A stretch of 15,626 nucleotides of DNA from Saccoglossus kowalevskii (GCF_000003605.2 NW_003141317.1:162419-178044); one strand, 5' to 3'; shown: positions 1-9,125, numbered from the stretch's first letter. Made by a program: numbers and translations. The notes: generated by a model from the sequence alone, not told the origin.

Positions 1-145
1 CGCGTTGCGCATGTGCGGCTTTTGTGTTGATAAACATTAATTTTCCCACAATCCATTGCGCTATTCAAATGGTTTGACCTGGGCGCGCCTTGCATTGATT
101 ACCGCCGGTGACTCCTTCGATACCTTCCAATAACATGAAAATTAC
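1..145. other. Unassigned left edge, relatively GC-rich in part
   Basis: No gene is visible. The stretch contains an 8-base palindrome GGCGCGCC at 82-89 and GCGCATGTGCGG near the edge. If the exon at 146-210 is real, this is the start of its intron on the minus strand. Confidence 0.4.
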
Positions 146-210
146 TTAATTAAAGCTTGGAAACGTCTCAGTTCGTACTCGTTGATCTGCGCAACAGTCA
201 AAGAAGCCAT
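146..210 (-). CDS. Candidate first coding exon, unidentified protein (partial)
   Basis: On the minus strand an ATG at 210-208 sits in a strong start context (AACAAAAATGG). It opens 22 codons before an in-frame TAA at 144-142. The peptide begins MASLTVAQINEYELRRFQ and would form a charged amphipathic helix. If the GT at 145-144 (GTAATT) is a splice donor, the exon ends at 146 in phase 2 after 21 codons and the rest of the gene lies left of the window. The donor is only moderate: it matches the intronic GTAA but is preceded by TAA rather than AG. I do not recognise the protein. A helix with the pattern E-Y-E-x-x-R at an N-terminus is seen in several unrelated families, so it does not identify one. 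The repeat element at 222-389 begins just 12 bases upstream of the ATG. The alternative is a chance short frame, which is quite possible at this length. Confidence 0.3.
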
Positions 211-221
211 TTTTGTTTATA

Positions 222-389
222 CTCAGACTAGTATTACTAGTCTGAGGTTTATATGAGAGCCATATATCTCGCACATGCACAGCGCGACGACTACCGCGCT
301 TTAACTATGATTACTAGTACAGTAACTAGGAAGGTATACAGCATTAGTTCTACGGTTAAATTCAGACTAGTAATAATTACTAGTCTGAG
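222..389. mobile_element. Small element with palindromic inverted ends
   Basis: Both ends are themselves perfect hairpins of the same sequence family. The left hairpin pairs CTCAGACTAGT (222-232) with ACTAGTCTGAG (236-246) around a 3-base loop. The right hairpin pairs TCAGACTAGTAAT (362-374) with ATTACTAGTCTGA (376-388) around one base. Read inward, the outer ends form inverted repeats starting CTCAGACTAGTA, allowing a 2-base overhang at the right. The flanks share TTATAC (217-222 and 392-397), which may be a target-site duplication but overlaps the left end by one base. The interior (about 247-361) has no reading frame. This looks like a miniature nonautonomous DNA transposon. The family cannot be named from this copy. 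Confidence 0.45.
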
Positions 390-610
390 GGTTATACAAC
401 AAAGCAAATTCAGAAAGTGCAGATTGTAGAATAACAGGAAGTAGAGCAGATTCTCATCGTCAGTTATTTTTGTTATCGAAAACAATACCTTTAGATGTGT
501 TCGCTTTAATTGTCATGTCAGAAAATGCATACCAAAATGAATATTTATGGTTTTAATACTAAATCTCTCAAATGACCATTGAATACATTAGCGTTTTGGG
601 CGTTTACCTA

Positions 611-806
611 AGCGTTCATGCGCACTCCGTTAGCCCGTGCTAAGGATCTAGAGCAGGTCTTAAAAATGGGCTAGACTTAATCCGTACTCAGCATTTCTTA
701 GCCCGTACCAGGCTCTGGCCCATGGTAAGCGTTCATGCGCGTTTTTCTAGCACGGGCTAAGGTATTTCACCTCTTAGGCCATGCTACGGAGCTGTGCGTG
801 AACGCT
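611..806. mobile_element. Foldback (MITE-like) element with three copies of its arm
   Basis: An arm starting AGCGTTCATGCGC is present at 611-645 and again, same orientation, at 728-762. An inverted copy lies at 770-806; read on the minus strand it starts AGCGTTCACGCAC and continues through TAGCATGGCCTAAG. The outer pair (611 and 806) behaves as terminal inverted repeats of a roughly 196 bp element. The inner pair (728-762 and 770-806) forms a long imperfect hairpin around a 7-base loop. TTAC occurs just outside both ends (604-607 and 808-811) and could be a 4-base duplication, but the offsets differ. No coding potential is seen, so this is probably a nonautonomous element. Confidence 0.6.
728..806. 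repeat. 79-base imperfect long hairpin
   Basis: Arms at 728-762 and 770-806 pair around a loop at 763-769. Several mismatches in the arms become G-U pairs if transcribed, so the RNA would fold better than the DNA identity suggests. The length is within the usual range of a pre-miRNA, but its place inside a foldback repeat makes a transposon origin the simplest reading. Confidence 0.5.
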
Positions 807-1080
807 ACTTACACCTCATGTTCATGATCGTCACGTTGATTGGTCAGGACGCGGTCACGTGGTGCTGAATCATTAAAGTCGTTATTGACATCATTGAGTT
901 AATGAAAATCTTGTGACCTCGATTTGTGGTTGTACTGAGTGTTTAAAAAACTAAATTTATTGTTTAATAGTACGTTTTAATGACCCTCAAAGGATCAATA
1001 ATTTCTCTTTGGGATTTTAAAACTGAAAAGTTACCCCAATTATATGTTAATAAATCTGAGCAGCGATGTGGTGCACAACA
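807..1080. other. No gene seen
   Basis: A/T-rich non-coding DNA. It contains one CACGTG E-box at 856-861 within a short GC-richer patch; I see nothing else assignable. Confidence 0.5.
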
Positions 1081-1115
1081 ATGTAATGTAATTTAATTTA
1101 ATGTAATGTAATGTG
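1081..1115. repeat. ATGTA pentanucleotide microsatellite, array 1
   Basis: Seven five-base units: ATGTA twice, ATTTA twice, ATGTA twice, then ATGTG. It is preceded by CACAACA, which resembles the CACCACA before the second array at 1231. Confidence 0.85.
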
Positions 1116-1230
1116 ATTTTTGATTTACGGGTATGTAAAACGAAATTACATTAACGGATGTAACTGATAACTTTTCCAATGAAATCCTTAGCACCCCGTT
1201 GGCAGGCCAGTCACACTGGTTCTCACCACA

Positions 1231-1270
1231 ATGTAATGTAATGTAATGTAATTTAATGTAATCTAATGTA
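1231..1270. repeat. ATGTA pentanucleotide microsatellite, array 2
   Basis: Eight five-base units: ATGTA four times, then ATTTA, ATGTA, ATCTA and ATGTA. It lies 115 bases after array 1 in the same phase of motif and is preceded by a similar CA-rich string. The 115-base spacer is not itself repetitive. Confidence 0.88.
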
Positions 1271-1317
1271 GGGCAAAGCCAAAGGGTAAGAAAAGGCATG
1301 AAATACTGCACTGTACT

Positions 1318-1339
1318 ATATAGTTACACACAACTATAT
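1318..1339. repeat. 8 bp perfect hairpin
   Basis: ATATAGTT (1318-1325) pairs with AACTATAT (1332-1339) around the loop ACACAC. It is one of a series of short perfect stems in the first 1.7 kb. Confidence 0.6.
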
Positions 1340-1385
1340 TGTATCGTGGCTTTACATGTCATACCCGTACTGTATTGTTACATCA

Positions 1386-1408
1386 TAGACCCTCTAACAG
1401 AGGGTCTA
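1386..1408. repeat. 10 bp perfect hairpin followed by GGGTTATA
   Basis: TAGACCCTCT (1386-1395) pairs with AGAGGGTCTA (1399-1408) around the loop AAC. The downstream string GGGTTATA (1409-1416) resembles what follows the two hairpins of the element at 222-389 (GGTTTATA after the first, GGGTTATA after the second). This suggests a shared repeat family. Confidence 0.65.
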
Positions 1409-1639
1409 GGGTTATATGTGGTATTGTCAATGTCAATACGCCATCATCATACGTTACGTTACGTGGCGTCATTTCAGTTACTCTGTCCAAAATGCACAAG
1501 CCCTGTACTAGTATACTTAATAACGTGTATCAAGTAAACAAAATGACTGAAATACGGATTAGTTTGCGGATCGCTATAAAGGTCACCACTTGCTGAACTT
1601 GGACATATATTCCCAACACACTTCAAACAATTCCCAAAA

Positions 1640-1745
1640 CCACGCGATTCAATTTACATTTCAATAAAATCTTCACGTGATAAAAATTGCGTGGTCCTAT
1701 ATCTCAGTGACATTTGTGTTGAAATGTCAGTCCTATTTTGCGTGG
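1640..1745. repeat. CCACGC/GCGTGG repeat cluster with central hairpin
   Basis: CCACGC at 1640-1645 is inverted relative to GCGTGG at 1689-1694 and 1740-1745; the latter two lie in similar A/T-rich contexts (ATTGCGTGGT and TTTGCGTGGT). Between them TGACATTT (1708-1715) pairs perfectly with AAATGTCA (1722-1729), flanked on both sides by TCCTAT (1695-1700 and 1731-1736). It may be a decayed small transposon. No coding frame is supported. Confidence 0.4.
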
Positions 1746-2246
1746 TTCTACACAGCGTAATCAAGCCCATTTGTGTCGTCGAAATCATTAAAAAGAAGTG
1801 CAGTACGAATAATGGTCTTCCTGGCAGACATCTTGACATTTCATACCATTGTGCTTGATAGTCCCCTCCTTGTATCAGATTTATCAGACATTGTTCGAAA
1901 ATTCAGTATATCATTGGGATTAAGACGATCACTCGATTCTGTTATCATCAATAACAATTTTAATCGTTGGTGACATGACCCCTGAGAGCTTATTGTATGA
2001 CACTCGAGTAACCAAAATAAACCATTTTCAATATCCTCATAAATTCAAATTTCTATTTTATTTTCGCACACAGCTACTTGTCTATGATTGATATTGAATA
2101 GTATGAAGTGTGAACTCATAAATATCACACAACAATTTGATGGGCACCAAATGTAAATTGAAATGTAGTCGGCAATCTCCCGGGGTTACCGTATGTATTT
2201 GATATGCACAACACATTTAACGTTGATGACGTTCACATTTCTAAAT

Positions 2247-2266
2247 CTCGCGCGAGGTGACGTCAC
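2247..2266. promoter_or_regulatory. Two back-to-back 10 bp palindromes, one a full CRE
   Basis: CTCGCGCGAG (2247-2256) is immediately followed by GTGACGTCAC (2257-2266). Each is its own reverse complement. The second contains the consensus CREB/ATF site TGACGTCA at 2258-2265. Function is inferred from the motif only. Confidence 0.5.
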
Positions 2267-3066
2267 GTCCGAAATATATTCATCGTTTTTACATTCAACT
2301 TGAAGCGATTTTCAATATCGGTGTATATAAATAAAGTCGCCCCCGGGTATCTACGGATACTAAATTAAATTTAAATATCATATTCCTAATAAATTCCATA
2401 GTCTTCCCTTTCCGCACAACATGTATTGAACCAGCCTGGCATTCTCTTCGATATTACCGTTTTTACCGCTGGCATTTTCTCAATCATAGTCGCAATTGCA
2501 AATGTAATGCGATAGGTCTTCGTTATAACCGGAAATTGGCCAGTTCGTAAAAAGAAACGGTTCGCTGAGAAAATAATTATTGAACTGTCGGCCTACGTGA
2601 ATAAATCTATAATGAGCTGATAACACTCAGGTATATATACATATATCACGTCATTGACGGGGCATTATGAGCATAAAAAGGTCATTATACCAGATTATAT
2701 AGTTCCTCTGTGAATTGAGATTTTGAACTTGATGCCGAGTGAGAAATGAGAGCGCGTGGAGGTCATTCGATAATGTGTTTTCTGTCAGATAGTTTTTGAT
2801 TGCCCGTAATTCCACGCCACTCGCCGAGACTAACGCGTCATTATACGGATTGTTCTAATGGTTTAACGAGAAGTCGTCAAATTGTCAATTACTTTTGTAA
2901 AAATGAACGGTTATAATGAGTTGTTTTTTCGTTCAATTTAGTATAATATAGTGTGAATAATAACTGTCGATAACACGTCAATCATTAATAGAAATTTAAC
3001 GTTTTCCGGAGGAAGGGCGACAGACAGGGACAATTGTAAAATATGATATAGTGAACATAATTGTAT

Positions 3067-3074
3067 TGACGTCA
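3067..3074. promoter_or_regulatory. CRE-type octamer TGACGTCA
   Basis: Perfect palindromic CREB/ATF consensus in the context TTGTATTGACGTCACAG. Site binding is not demonstrable from sequence. Confidence 0.4.
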
Positions 3075-3191
3075 CAGTCGCCGCGACAGAAACTACATTC
3101 TCATTGTAAGAAAAAACACGTTACACCTAAATCGTCTCAGATACAAATACAATGTGATCTGAAAGGTACAAAATAACACTCATGACGCAAC

Positions 3192-3203
3192 AATTGGCCA
3201 ATT
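3192..3203. repeat. 12 bp perfect palindrome with opposed CCAAT boxes
   Basis: AATTGGCCAATT reads the same on both strands and places a CCAAT core on each strand. Related shorter palindromes occur at 6926-6935 (ATTGGCCAAT) and 14852-14861 (GCCAATTGGC). Confidence 0.4.
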
Positions 3204-3311
3204 ACTATATTTTTTTTTCTAATTTACTATACTTCATAAGCTCGAGTCACATGATTATGTTATACCAAAGGCAAATGTCTTTGATTATCGGACAGAGTGT
3301 ATTATCGTTGG

Positions 3312-3319
3312 TGACGTCA
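3312..3319. promoter_or_regulatory. CRE-type octamer TGACGTCA
   Basis: Perfect octamer in the context TTGGTGACGTCATGG, 27 bases before a CACGTG E-box at 3346-3351. Confidence 0.4.
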
Positions 3320-3722
3320 TGGCACTACATGGTTAGCTAATTGATCACGTGTTTGTTTTTCTAATAACTTACGTATACTATCACCATATGCGTATATATG
3401 GTCCTACATGGGTTTATAGTGTATCTCACGGTGATGCTATAAAGACACCGTCCCCGTGGACTCGCAACCAGACACTAGTCTGTTCGACGGTAATCGACAT
3501 TGCATCTCTAATAAATGTACTCTCAATTTGACTGAGTTAAGATTTAAGTAGCCCGTCGTTCCATATATAAATTGCCATGTTTCTATGACTGACTTTTTTG
3601 TTTGGTGAAATCGCCGTGTTTTATGCGCTTATATCATCAGAATATTATTGCAATGAAGTGTGTGATAATTTAACAGGGAACGGGACGGGACAGGATTTTT
3701 GTAAGAGGGCGCACCATTACAG

Positions 3723-3730
3723 TGACGTCA
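3723..3730. promoter_or_regulatory. CRE-type octamer TGACGTCA
   Basis: Perfect octamer in the context ACAGTGACGTCATTGG. The same 5' context (ACAGTGACGTCA) recurs at 6569. Confidence 0.4.
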
Positions 3731-3997
3731 TTGGCGTATATGGAACGTATGTGTACGAGTAACTACGGTTTTAGTGCGCGTGCCTTCTCTAAATCCGTCA
3801 CTTTTTGGAGACATGTAAAACTAGATCAGATATCTTCATCAAGAAATGCAAAATAATTTATACTCAATTGGTACGTGATTTGTTTGTATTCAAGTAAAAT
3901 ACATTGATCTCCAGTGAGTGTCTAGACTACCGATGTATGTCTGCCACACTTTACGTGGCATTTTAAAATCATAAATTGTCAAGAGTTCGACTCGCAC

Positions 3998-4005
3998 TGA
4001 CGTCA
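3998..4005. promoter_or_regulatory. CRE-type octamer TGACGTCA
   Basis: Perfect octamer in the context CACTGACGTCAGCAG. A near match, CGACGTCA, follows at about 4060. Confidence 0.4.
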
Positions 4006-4123
4006 GCAGTTTTATGAAGGTCGAGAATATACCCGCTGCCCTACATGTGGTAAAGGGGTCGACGTCATAAAATAATAATAAAAAAAAACGCCCGCGACAT
4101 TTGCCAACATCCGCGTTCGAATC

Positions 4124-4144
4124 TTACGTCACTGTAAGACGTAA
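4124..4144. repeat. 7 bp hairpin TTACGTC/GACGTAA
   Basis: TTACGTC (4124-4130) pairs with GACGTAA (4138-4144) around a 7-base loop. An alternative 5 bp stem CTTAC/GTAAG overlaps it. It contains the CRE half-like string TTACGTCA. Confidence 0.35.
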
Positions 4145-5189
4145 TTATGAAACACGCCCGCAAATAATAATTCCGAGGTGATTGTCAAAGAAACCCGCGA
4201 TGATTCATATTCGTGCTGTAATCTTATTTCAGTTTTAATTATTAATTTGGAGAAGGTAATAAATTGTTCCATGAGCGTAAGATTGCACGAGTAGTTATTC
4301 TAATGTCACATGTTTATCTGCATGCCAGAACGACTACTCAGTATTATTATCATTTAATGTGGAATGACATCGACCCAATATCTTGTTATTGAAAATTCGA
4401 ATATATGTCACGATATGAAATTACTCACATATGTCTTGATTACTGTTGATATATTGCCCGTGTAGATATCAACATGCAAATTTATACTGCAGTCTTGCAT
4501 TATGTATTTATATTATTTTTTAAGAGGCCCCCCAAGCGTGTGCCCGATCCCACGTGAACGCGACGATGACGCGAGCATAGAAATAAACGATTAAAGGACA
4601 ACGCCGTGTGTTGCGATATAACCTATGTTTCGTAAGTGACTCGGAGGGTCGAGTTGTACACGCCACTCAAATACAACTGGTATACAAACAACAAGTGTCT
4701 TTGGATACGTGAAACAAATGTGTTCTATAAATTAGAGAGGTCGATTTGTATTAACTCAATTAAATTCCAATTAAATTAACACACCCAATTTCTCAACCCC
4801 CACAACCTCGGCCGGATGAGATGTGTCTAATGAAAATCGGTAGTTCTGTTTCTCATTCCGGGATCGGATCCGAATTGCTTCGACATTGGCAATTAGGTCA
4901 CGGCTTGATAATGTACTGCCATTTTGGGGGAACGCCCATGGCATTTAGAGGACAACGTGACTGCCTGTGGTTGGTAGTAAATGCCAATGCCATATAGTTT
5001 ATACTATGCTGATCATCGTGATTGTAAACGAAATTATTAAATTGTTGGGAATAAGCGACATCGTATCGTATAGCAGTTTAATGACAATGCGTATGTAATA
5101 TTACACGTACTACTACTAACTTGTAATAAACGACATGTAGTCAATTTGAATAAAATCTGCTATATTGTACGGCGCATTTTATTGATTTC

Positions 5190-5450
5190 AAAACTTTTTT
5201 TAATTTAACTCATATAATTTAACTCATTTTTTAACATTTTTAACTATATTTTTTAACATTTCGTTATTGTTTGTATTAAAATACGTCTTATGTTGTGTTC
5301 ATGATTTAACTATCGTCAATACAATTTCGCGTTTACCAAAAATTAAGAAAATCGACCAGAAAATAATTGAATAATAAATTTAAAAAAAATATTTCAATAT
5401 TTAATATATATAAATATACATATGTGTGTTTAAAACAAATAAAAAATACT
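5190..5450. repeat. A/T-rich low-complexity tract with imperfect short repeats
   Basis: The TTTAACTCAT string occurs twice within about 20 bases, followed by two copies of TTTTTTAACATTT. A run of TA-rich sequence with AATATATATAAATATA follows at about 5395-5420. There is no coding signal. Such tracts are common in introns and can act as matrix-attachment or nucleosome-poor DNA, but nothing here demonstrates that. Confidence 0.6.
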
Positions 5451-5759
5451 ACTTATTTCAAATAGACTTGTAATTAGTAATATTATTCATACTAAGTGAG
5501 TATTGCGACAACCTAACATAATTCTTGTCACTTCGAAGTTACTTACAAGATTGTGTCTATTTCCATTTGGCTTGTTGTTTGTTGACTATTTTTCTCGACG
5601 TATTCATTTTTTCCATGTGTATAATCTTCGGCTCTACTGCAGTATTCCCGTAGGCGGCGGATGTTTGTCACCTCGAACGCAATATACGTTATTTCTATAT
5701 GTGTTAGTAAATGGTGCGACGTGGAGAGCACTCTAGCAAAACATAGTCGAGAGTACATG

Positions 5760-5767
5760 TGACGTCA
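5760..5767. promoter_or_regulatory. CRE-type octamer within a 10 bp palindrome
   Basis: GTGACGTCAC at 5759-5768 is a perfect 10-base palindrome, identical to the one at 2257-2266. Confidence 0.4.
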
Positions 5768-5768
5768 C

Positions 5769-6060
5769 GCATAAGTGTAAAAAAAAACGGGACCCGCCTT
5801 CAGCATCGACATTTAAAATACAATACTCTTCAACTTAAAACTGAAAAGCTACTTCATTGCAACGTATTAGACATGTCAACAATTCGCGTATTTTCGTTTA
5901 AGCAGAAAGTGAATTTTAAAGATTTGTAACACTACACTTGACCCTGACAAGGATTCAATTTAAAATAGTGACATGTATCCTAAATTAATGTACAGTGTAG
6001 TTATTACCCAGTCTTGTATTTTAATCAGTAACTGTGCGTGCGACGTATTCGCGTGTATTG
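5769..6060. other. No gene seen
   Basis: A/T-rich DNA with a short poly-A run after 5779. No supported reading frame, RNA gene or repeat was found. Confidence 0.4.
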
Positions 6061-6080
6061 CACTGAGCGATATCTCTCAG
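6061..6080. repeat. Dispersed palindromic 20-mer, copy 1
   Basis: CACTGAGCGATATCTCTCAG. Its last 18 bases form a near-perfect palindrome: CTGAG and CTCAG arms around GATATC, with one mismatched pair. It matches copy 2 at 9045-9064 at 18 of 20 positions. Confidence 0.55.
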
Positions 6081-6568
6081 CGAATCAGCGTCTAATAATA
6101 TTATATTGATTTCTATGCTGAATTATTGAAATGTAAATTGATTCAAACATCGCACATACAATGAACACCGATATATCCTTTCAAAATAAAGAACTCATTT
6201 TCGCTAATGCAGCCAGTACTCAATATTACGAGACATCGTTCAGAATCGTGAATATTGTTTACTATGTATTCAGTTCTGATCAATCAAATTTACCGTGACA
6301 TTGTTACAGACAGTCTGTCTGTGAAACGTCAGCGTGAAATAGACAACTATATTTCTGTGTAATTAACCTAGAGGGCAGTAAAAAAATAAAACTGCGAAAT
6401 TAACACCTGGGCACTATTTAAATGTCGCCTTTGGTATACTAGTATTTTCAAGTACGCGGTTATATGGTTGCCAGAAGAGTTTATGCAGGAGTTTTTTATA
6501 GCAGTATGTTTATTGGGGAAAACATAGCGAGAATATTAATGACGTTGATAAATGGAGATCGCTTACAG

Positions 6569-6576
6569 TGACGTCA
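6569..6576. promoter_or_regulatory. CRE-type octamer TGACGTCA
   Basis: Perfect octamer in the context TTACAGTGACGTCAGTAC. It shares ACAGTGACGTCA with the site at 3723. Confidence 0.4.
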
Positions 6577-6797
6577 GTACAATATAGAAACAGAGCTTCC
6601 ACAAATACGTGTGCGATTCAACGTGTAGAACTTATGCCTAATTTAAACTGAGCACTGAGAATTTGACATTTCTGTTCACCGCTAACTTGCGCCATTAACA
6701 CCGCATGAATTTTTTTTTTTAAAAGGCTGAATATAAACGAGACTTTGCAATATTCTATATATGCCGTTAAGCAGTCATCAATATGTAATATCTAACA

Positions 6798-6960
6798 GTG
6801 ATTGGCTAATGAAGTAACTACATGAGCAATGGCCACGGGGAGAGGTTATGTATTGTGATTGGTCAATGGAATGGAATAAGGCCATGTAAGTAATGGCCCG
6901 CCACGGGAACAAATCTTGTGCTATAATTGGCCAATGAAATGGGTGTATTTGTGTGATAAG
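6798..6960. repeat. Degenerate three-copy tandem repeat with CCAAT boxes
   Basis: Units begin at about 6798 (GTGATTGGCTAATGAA), 6855 (GTGATTGGTCAATGGA) and 6923 (ATAATTGGCCAATGAA), so the spacing is 57 and 68 bases. Units 1 and 2 also share a downstream AATGGCC followed by a CACGGG block. Unit 3 has a weaker AATGACC. Each unit carries ATTGG, the reverse of a CCAAT box, usually followed by a forward CAAT two to three bases on. A 92-codon minus-strand frame covers the array but only reflects its repeated sequence; I do not call it a gene. Confidence 0.6.
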
Positions 6961-9040
6961 AATGACCATTAATGTCCGTATACTAGTATTTACAATCCCT
7001 ATAGTGTGCTCAAATGATTGACACGTAAAGCACATTTGTAAAGAAAACAATCCCAACTCACATTCCCAACATATTTAATCTAAAGTTGACTTTCCAATTA
7101 CTTGTGAGAATGAATGTTACGTCAGCTTAATGATATAAAGAGAAAACATTTAGATTGTATAGCTTCTTTACATAACCCAATGAACTGCTGTTTCTTTATA
7201 AAACACTATCCATTAATGGAATGTGATAACATGGCGGACGTATCATTTGTTATCAATAAAACCTTCAACCAACAAATACCACTTTAATTTAAAGGATTGT
7301 GGTGTGAACATGATTATCGAGACGAAACTAAAATAAAACATTCAATCGTGTTGCGTGAGAAATCACACTCACAGCGGCATCCACGCTTGTGTAACGTGCC
7401 AAGGTCCCTGTAAAACAGACGTTACTAACGCTGTCAGAATACTAAACCTTGCAACAGTAAGCAATGGAAGGTACTAACGGATGGGTAGGCCAAGTCAATC
7501 AGAAAAACACATGAAAGGGATTACATTTGTCTTTCTTTCATTTTCTGTGTCAGTAACAATTCCACAACTTTATTGCGCGAAGAATGCGTTCAAGATATGG
7601 ACGTGTAAGATGTGACGTTACGTAAGTATTGGAGTGTAATTCAGTGGCTGTGCGTAGAATTTTCACACTTGAGTCGGTACAATAACAGCGTGAATTCAGC
7701 GGAAAATCTCGACGTCTAATCTACGTATATACAGAGTTTTAATCCCCTGATTCGGAAAGCAATTTTGCGAATACCGTGTAATACAGTTATGATGCACTTC
7801 AAGTAATCACGAAAGCTTATTTAGGACACACATCTGATCGCAGAGAGTGATAGGAACTGTTTATGCATGTGCTGTGTCATCCCCTGATAAAATATAAATT
7901 TGAATACCGCCGTGTGCAGTGAGTTTGTCTCAGTTAATTCAGGGTTTGAGTACGACTTTTTAACAGTCAGGCGTGCTGCTGAGATGAGCGCATCTCGTCA
8001 ATCATTACTGCATTAACTATACATGAAATCTATACTCTTACACGAGTTCATTCTTCAGTCCCTATATGCTCTATGTTATTCAAATGAACGGGAGAACGAT
8101 CTCAATTTTTTTAGCGTAACCTAGATGATAAGAAACGACAACAAACACGAAATCCCCGAACACTCCGGGAAACTTTGCTGACTCGTCTTGGATACCGCGA
8201 ACCGTGCATTAACTGACTGAGCAACATCGTGGGTGTAGTTGACTTTTTTACTAACCTGGAATTTGTGCGTTTTCCCCGAGGCCACCATGACTGTTATATG
8301 AAAAAGTCTCTAAACAACCTAGACTTAAATTCTAGGCCACTGTTTTACAGGTCGGGTAACGGTAAATATGTTATCATTGTGTTGATAGTCTTAACTGGTA
8401 ATGTCATTAGCTCAACCCATTTGTTTTCATTTATAAGCTGTTACCGAATTTTGTAAGGTTTTTAAATTATTATTACTATCCAGTTGTCGATATGCAACGC
8501 GCATTATTCGAGTGGTTGTTAACGACGCCATGCGGTCACGTGACAGGTGTTGTCCATGACATTGGTCGTAGGCGAAGGTACACAACAAAACAACGTACAG
8601 AATAAAGCCATAATCGCATTCGCTGGTTCATCTGGCGTCCCAATTATTGGAAGTGATTCACTGATAGATTACAGTAAGCCTTTTTTTATAATTTAAATTA
8701 ACCAGAATATAAATATAAACTAGCTTTCAGAAATTTATCAAATGCGATTTGGGTTTCTAGTTCGTCTGTGAAACTAAATAAAACCAGCGAACTTTTGAAG
8801 CGATGAAAGTTACTAGGAACAGAAATCGTGAAATCGAATGTAAAAATAGGTCAAAGGTCATAGAAATGCGAAAATATTTTGGGGTAAATATGCTATACAT
8901 TTAATAAAGGTCAATTTTGATGATTAGGGCAGTTTATTGCAATATTACCCTCTTAAAGATCGGCTTTTCGAAATAAACAAAAATTCGAATTCAAAATAAA
9001 ATCGTTCTATTTTTGCTGCAGACGTTCGGTCCGCGCCTTT
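6961..9040. other. No confidently supported gene
   Basis: Mixed A/T-rich DNA with scattered short frames. It includes a GTCACGTGAC palindrome (E-box CACGTG at 8537-8542) and a 6 bp hairpin GAGATG/CATCTC at about 7981-7996. A minus-strand frame of 56 codons starting at 8289 is discussed among the rejected items. Confidence 0.4.
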
Positions 9041-9044
9041 CACG

Positions 9045-9066
9045 CACTGAGCGAGATCTCGCAGTG
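9045..9066. repeat. Dispersed palindromic 20-mer, copy 2, with 12 bp perfect core
   Basis: GCGAGATCTCGC (9051-9062) is a perfect 12-base palindrome. CACT (9045-9048) and AGTG (9063-9066) extend the stem across a two-base bulge. The first 20 bases correspond to the 6061-6080 copy with two T-to-G changes. Confidence 0.6.
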
Positions 9067-9119
9067 TACGGGAAAACATTTATTTCTTTCAAGTATAAAA
9101 GTCCTTACTCGGTAATAGT

Positions 9120-9125
9120 CACGTG
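9120..9125. promoter_or_regulatory. E-box CACGTG in a GTCACGTGAC palindrome
   Basis: The ten-base palindrome GTCACGTGAC occurs here and at about 8535-8544. CACGTG is bound by bHLH and bHLH-zipper proteins such as USF, MITF and MYC-type factors. Use at this site is not shown by sequence. Confidence 0.3.

Larger units (their letters stand above)
1800..5190. other. Long non-coding stretch with dense CRE octamers
   Basis: No reading frame with credible start, splice or family signal was found on either strand. The stretch is A/T-rich and broken by short CpG-containing palindromes. These include five of the window's eight TGACGTCA octamers, two CACGTG sites (3346, 4551) and a 12-base perfect palindrome AATTGGCCAATT at 3192-3203. 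The composition suits a large intron or a cis-regulatory interval. Confidence 0.5.

Noticed and set aside
4100-4135. tRNA-like B-box GTTCGAATC near 4115
   Set aside because: No matching A-box, acceptor stem or T-stem pairing could be built around it.
6778-7056. 92-codon minus-strand frame across the CCAAT repeats
   Set aside because: The frame is explained by the tandem repeat sequence, not by a gene; no start or splice context supports it.
8122-8289. 56-codon minus-strand frame starting MVASGKTHKFQ
   Set aside because: It overlaps a 75-codon plus-strand frame, has no clear splice or domain signal and a hydrophobic end of random appearance. It shows how easily plausible-looking short peptides arise here.
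8280-8301. Perfect start context GCCACCATGA on the plus strand
   Set aside because: The frame ends after four codons at TGA.
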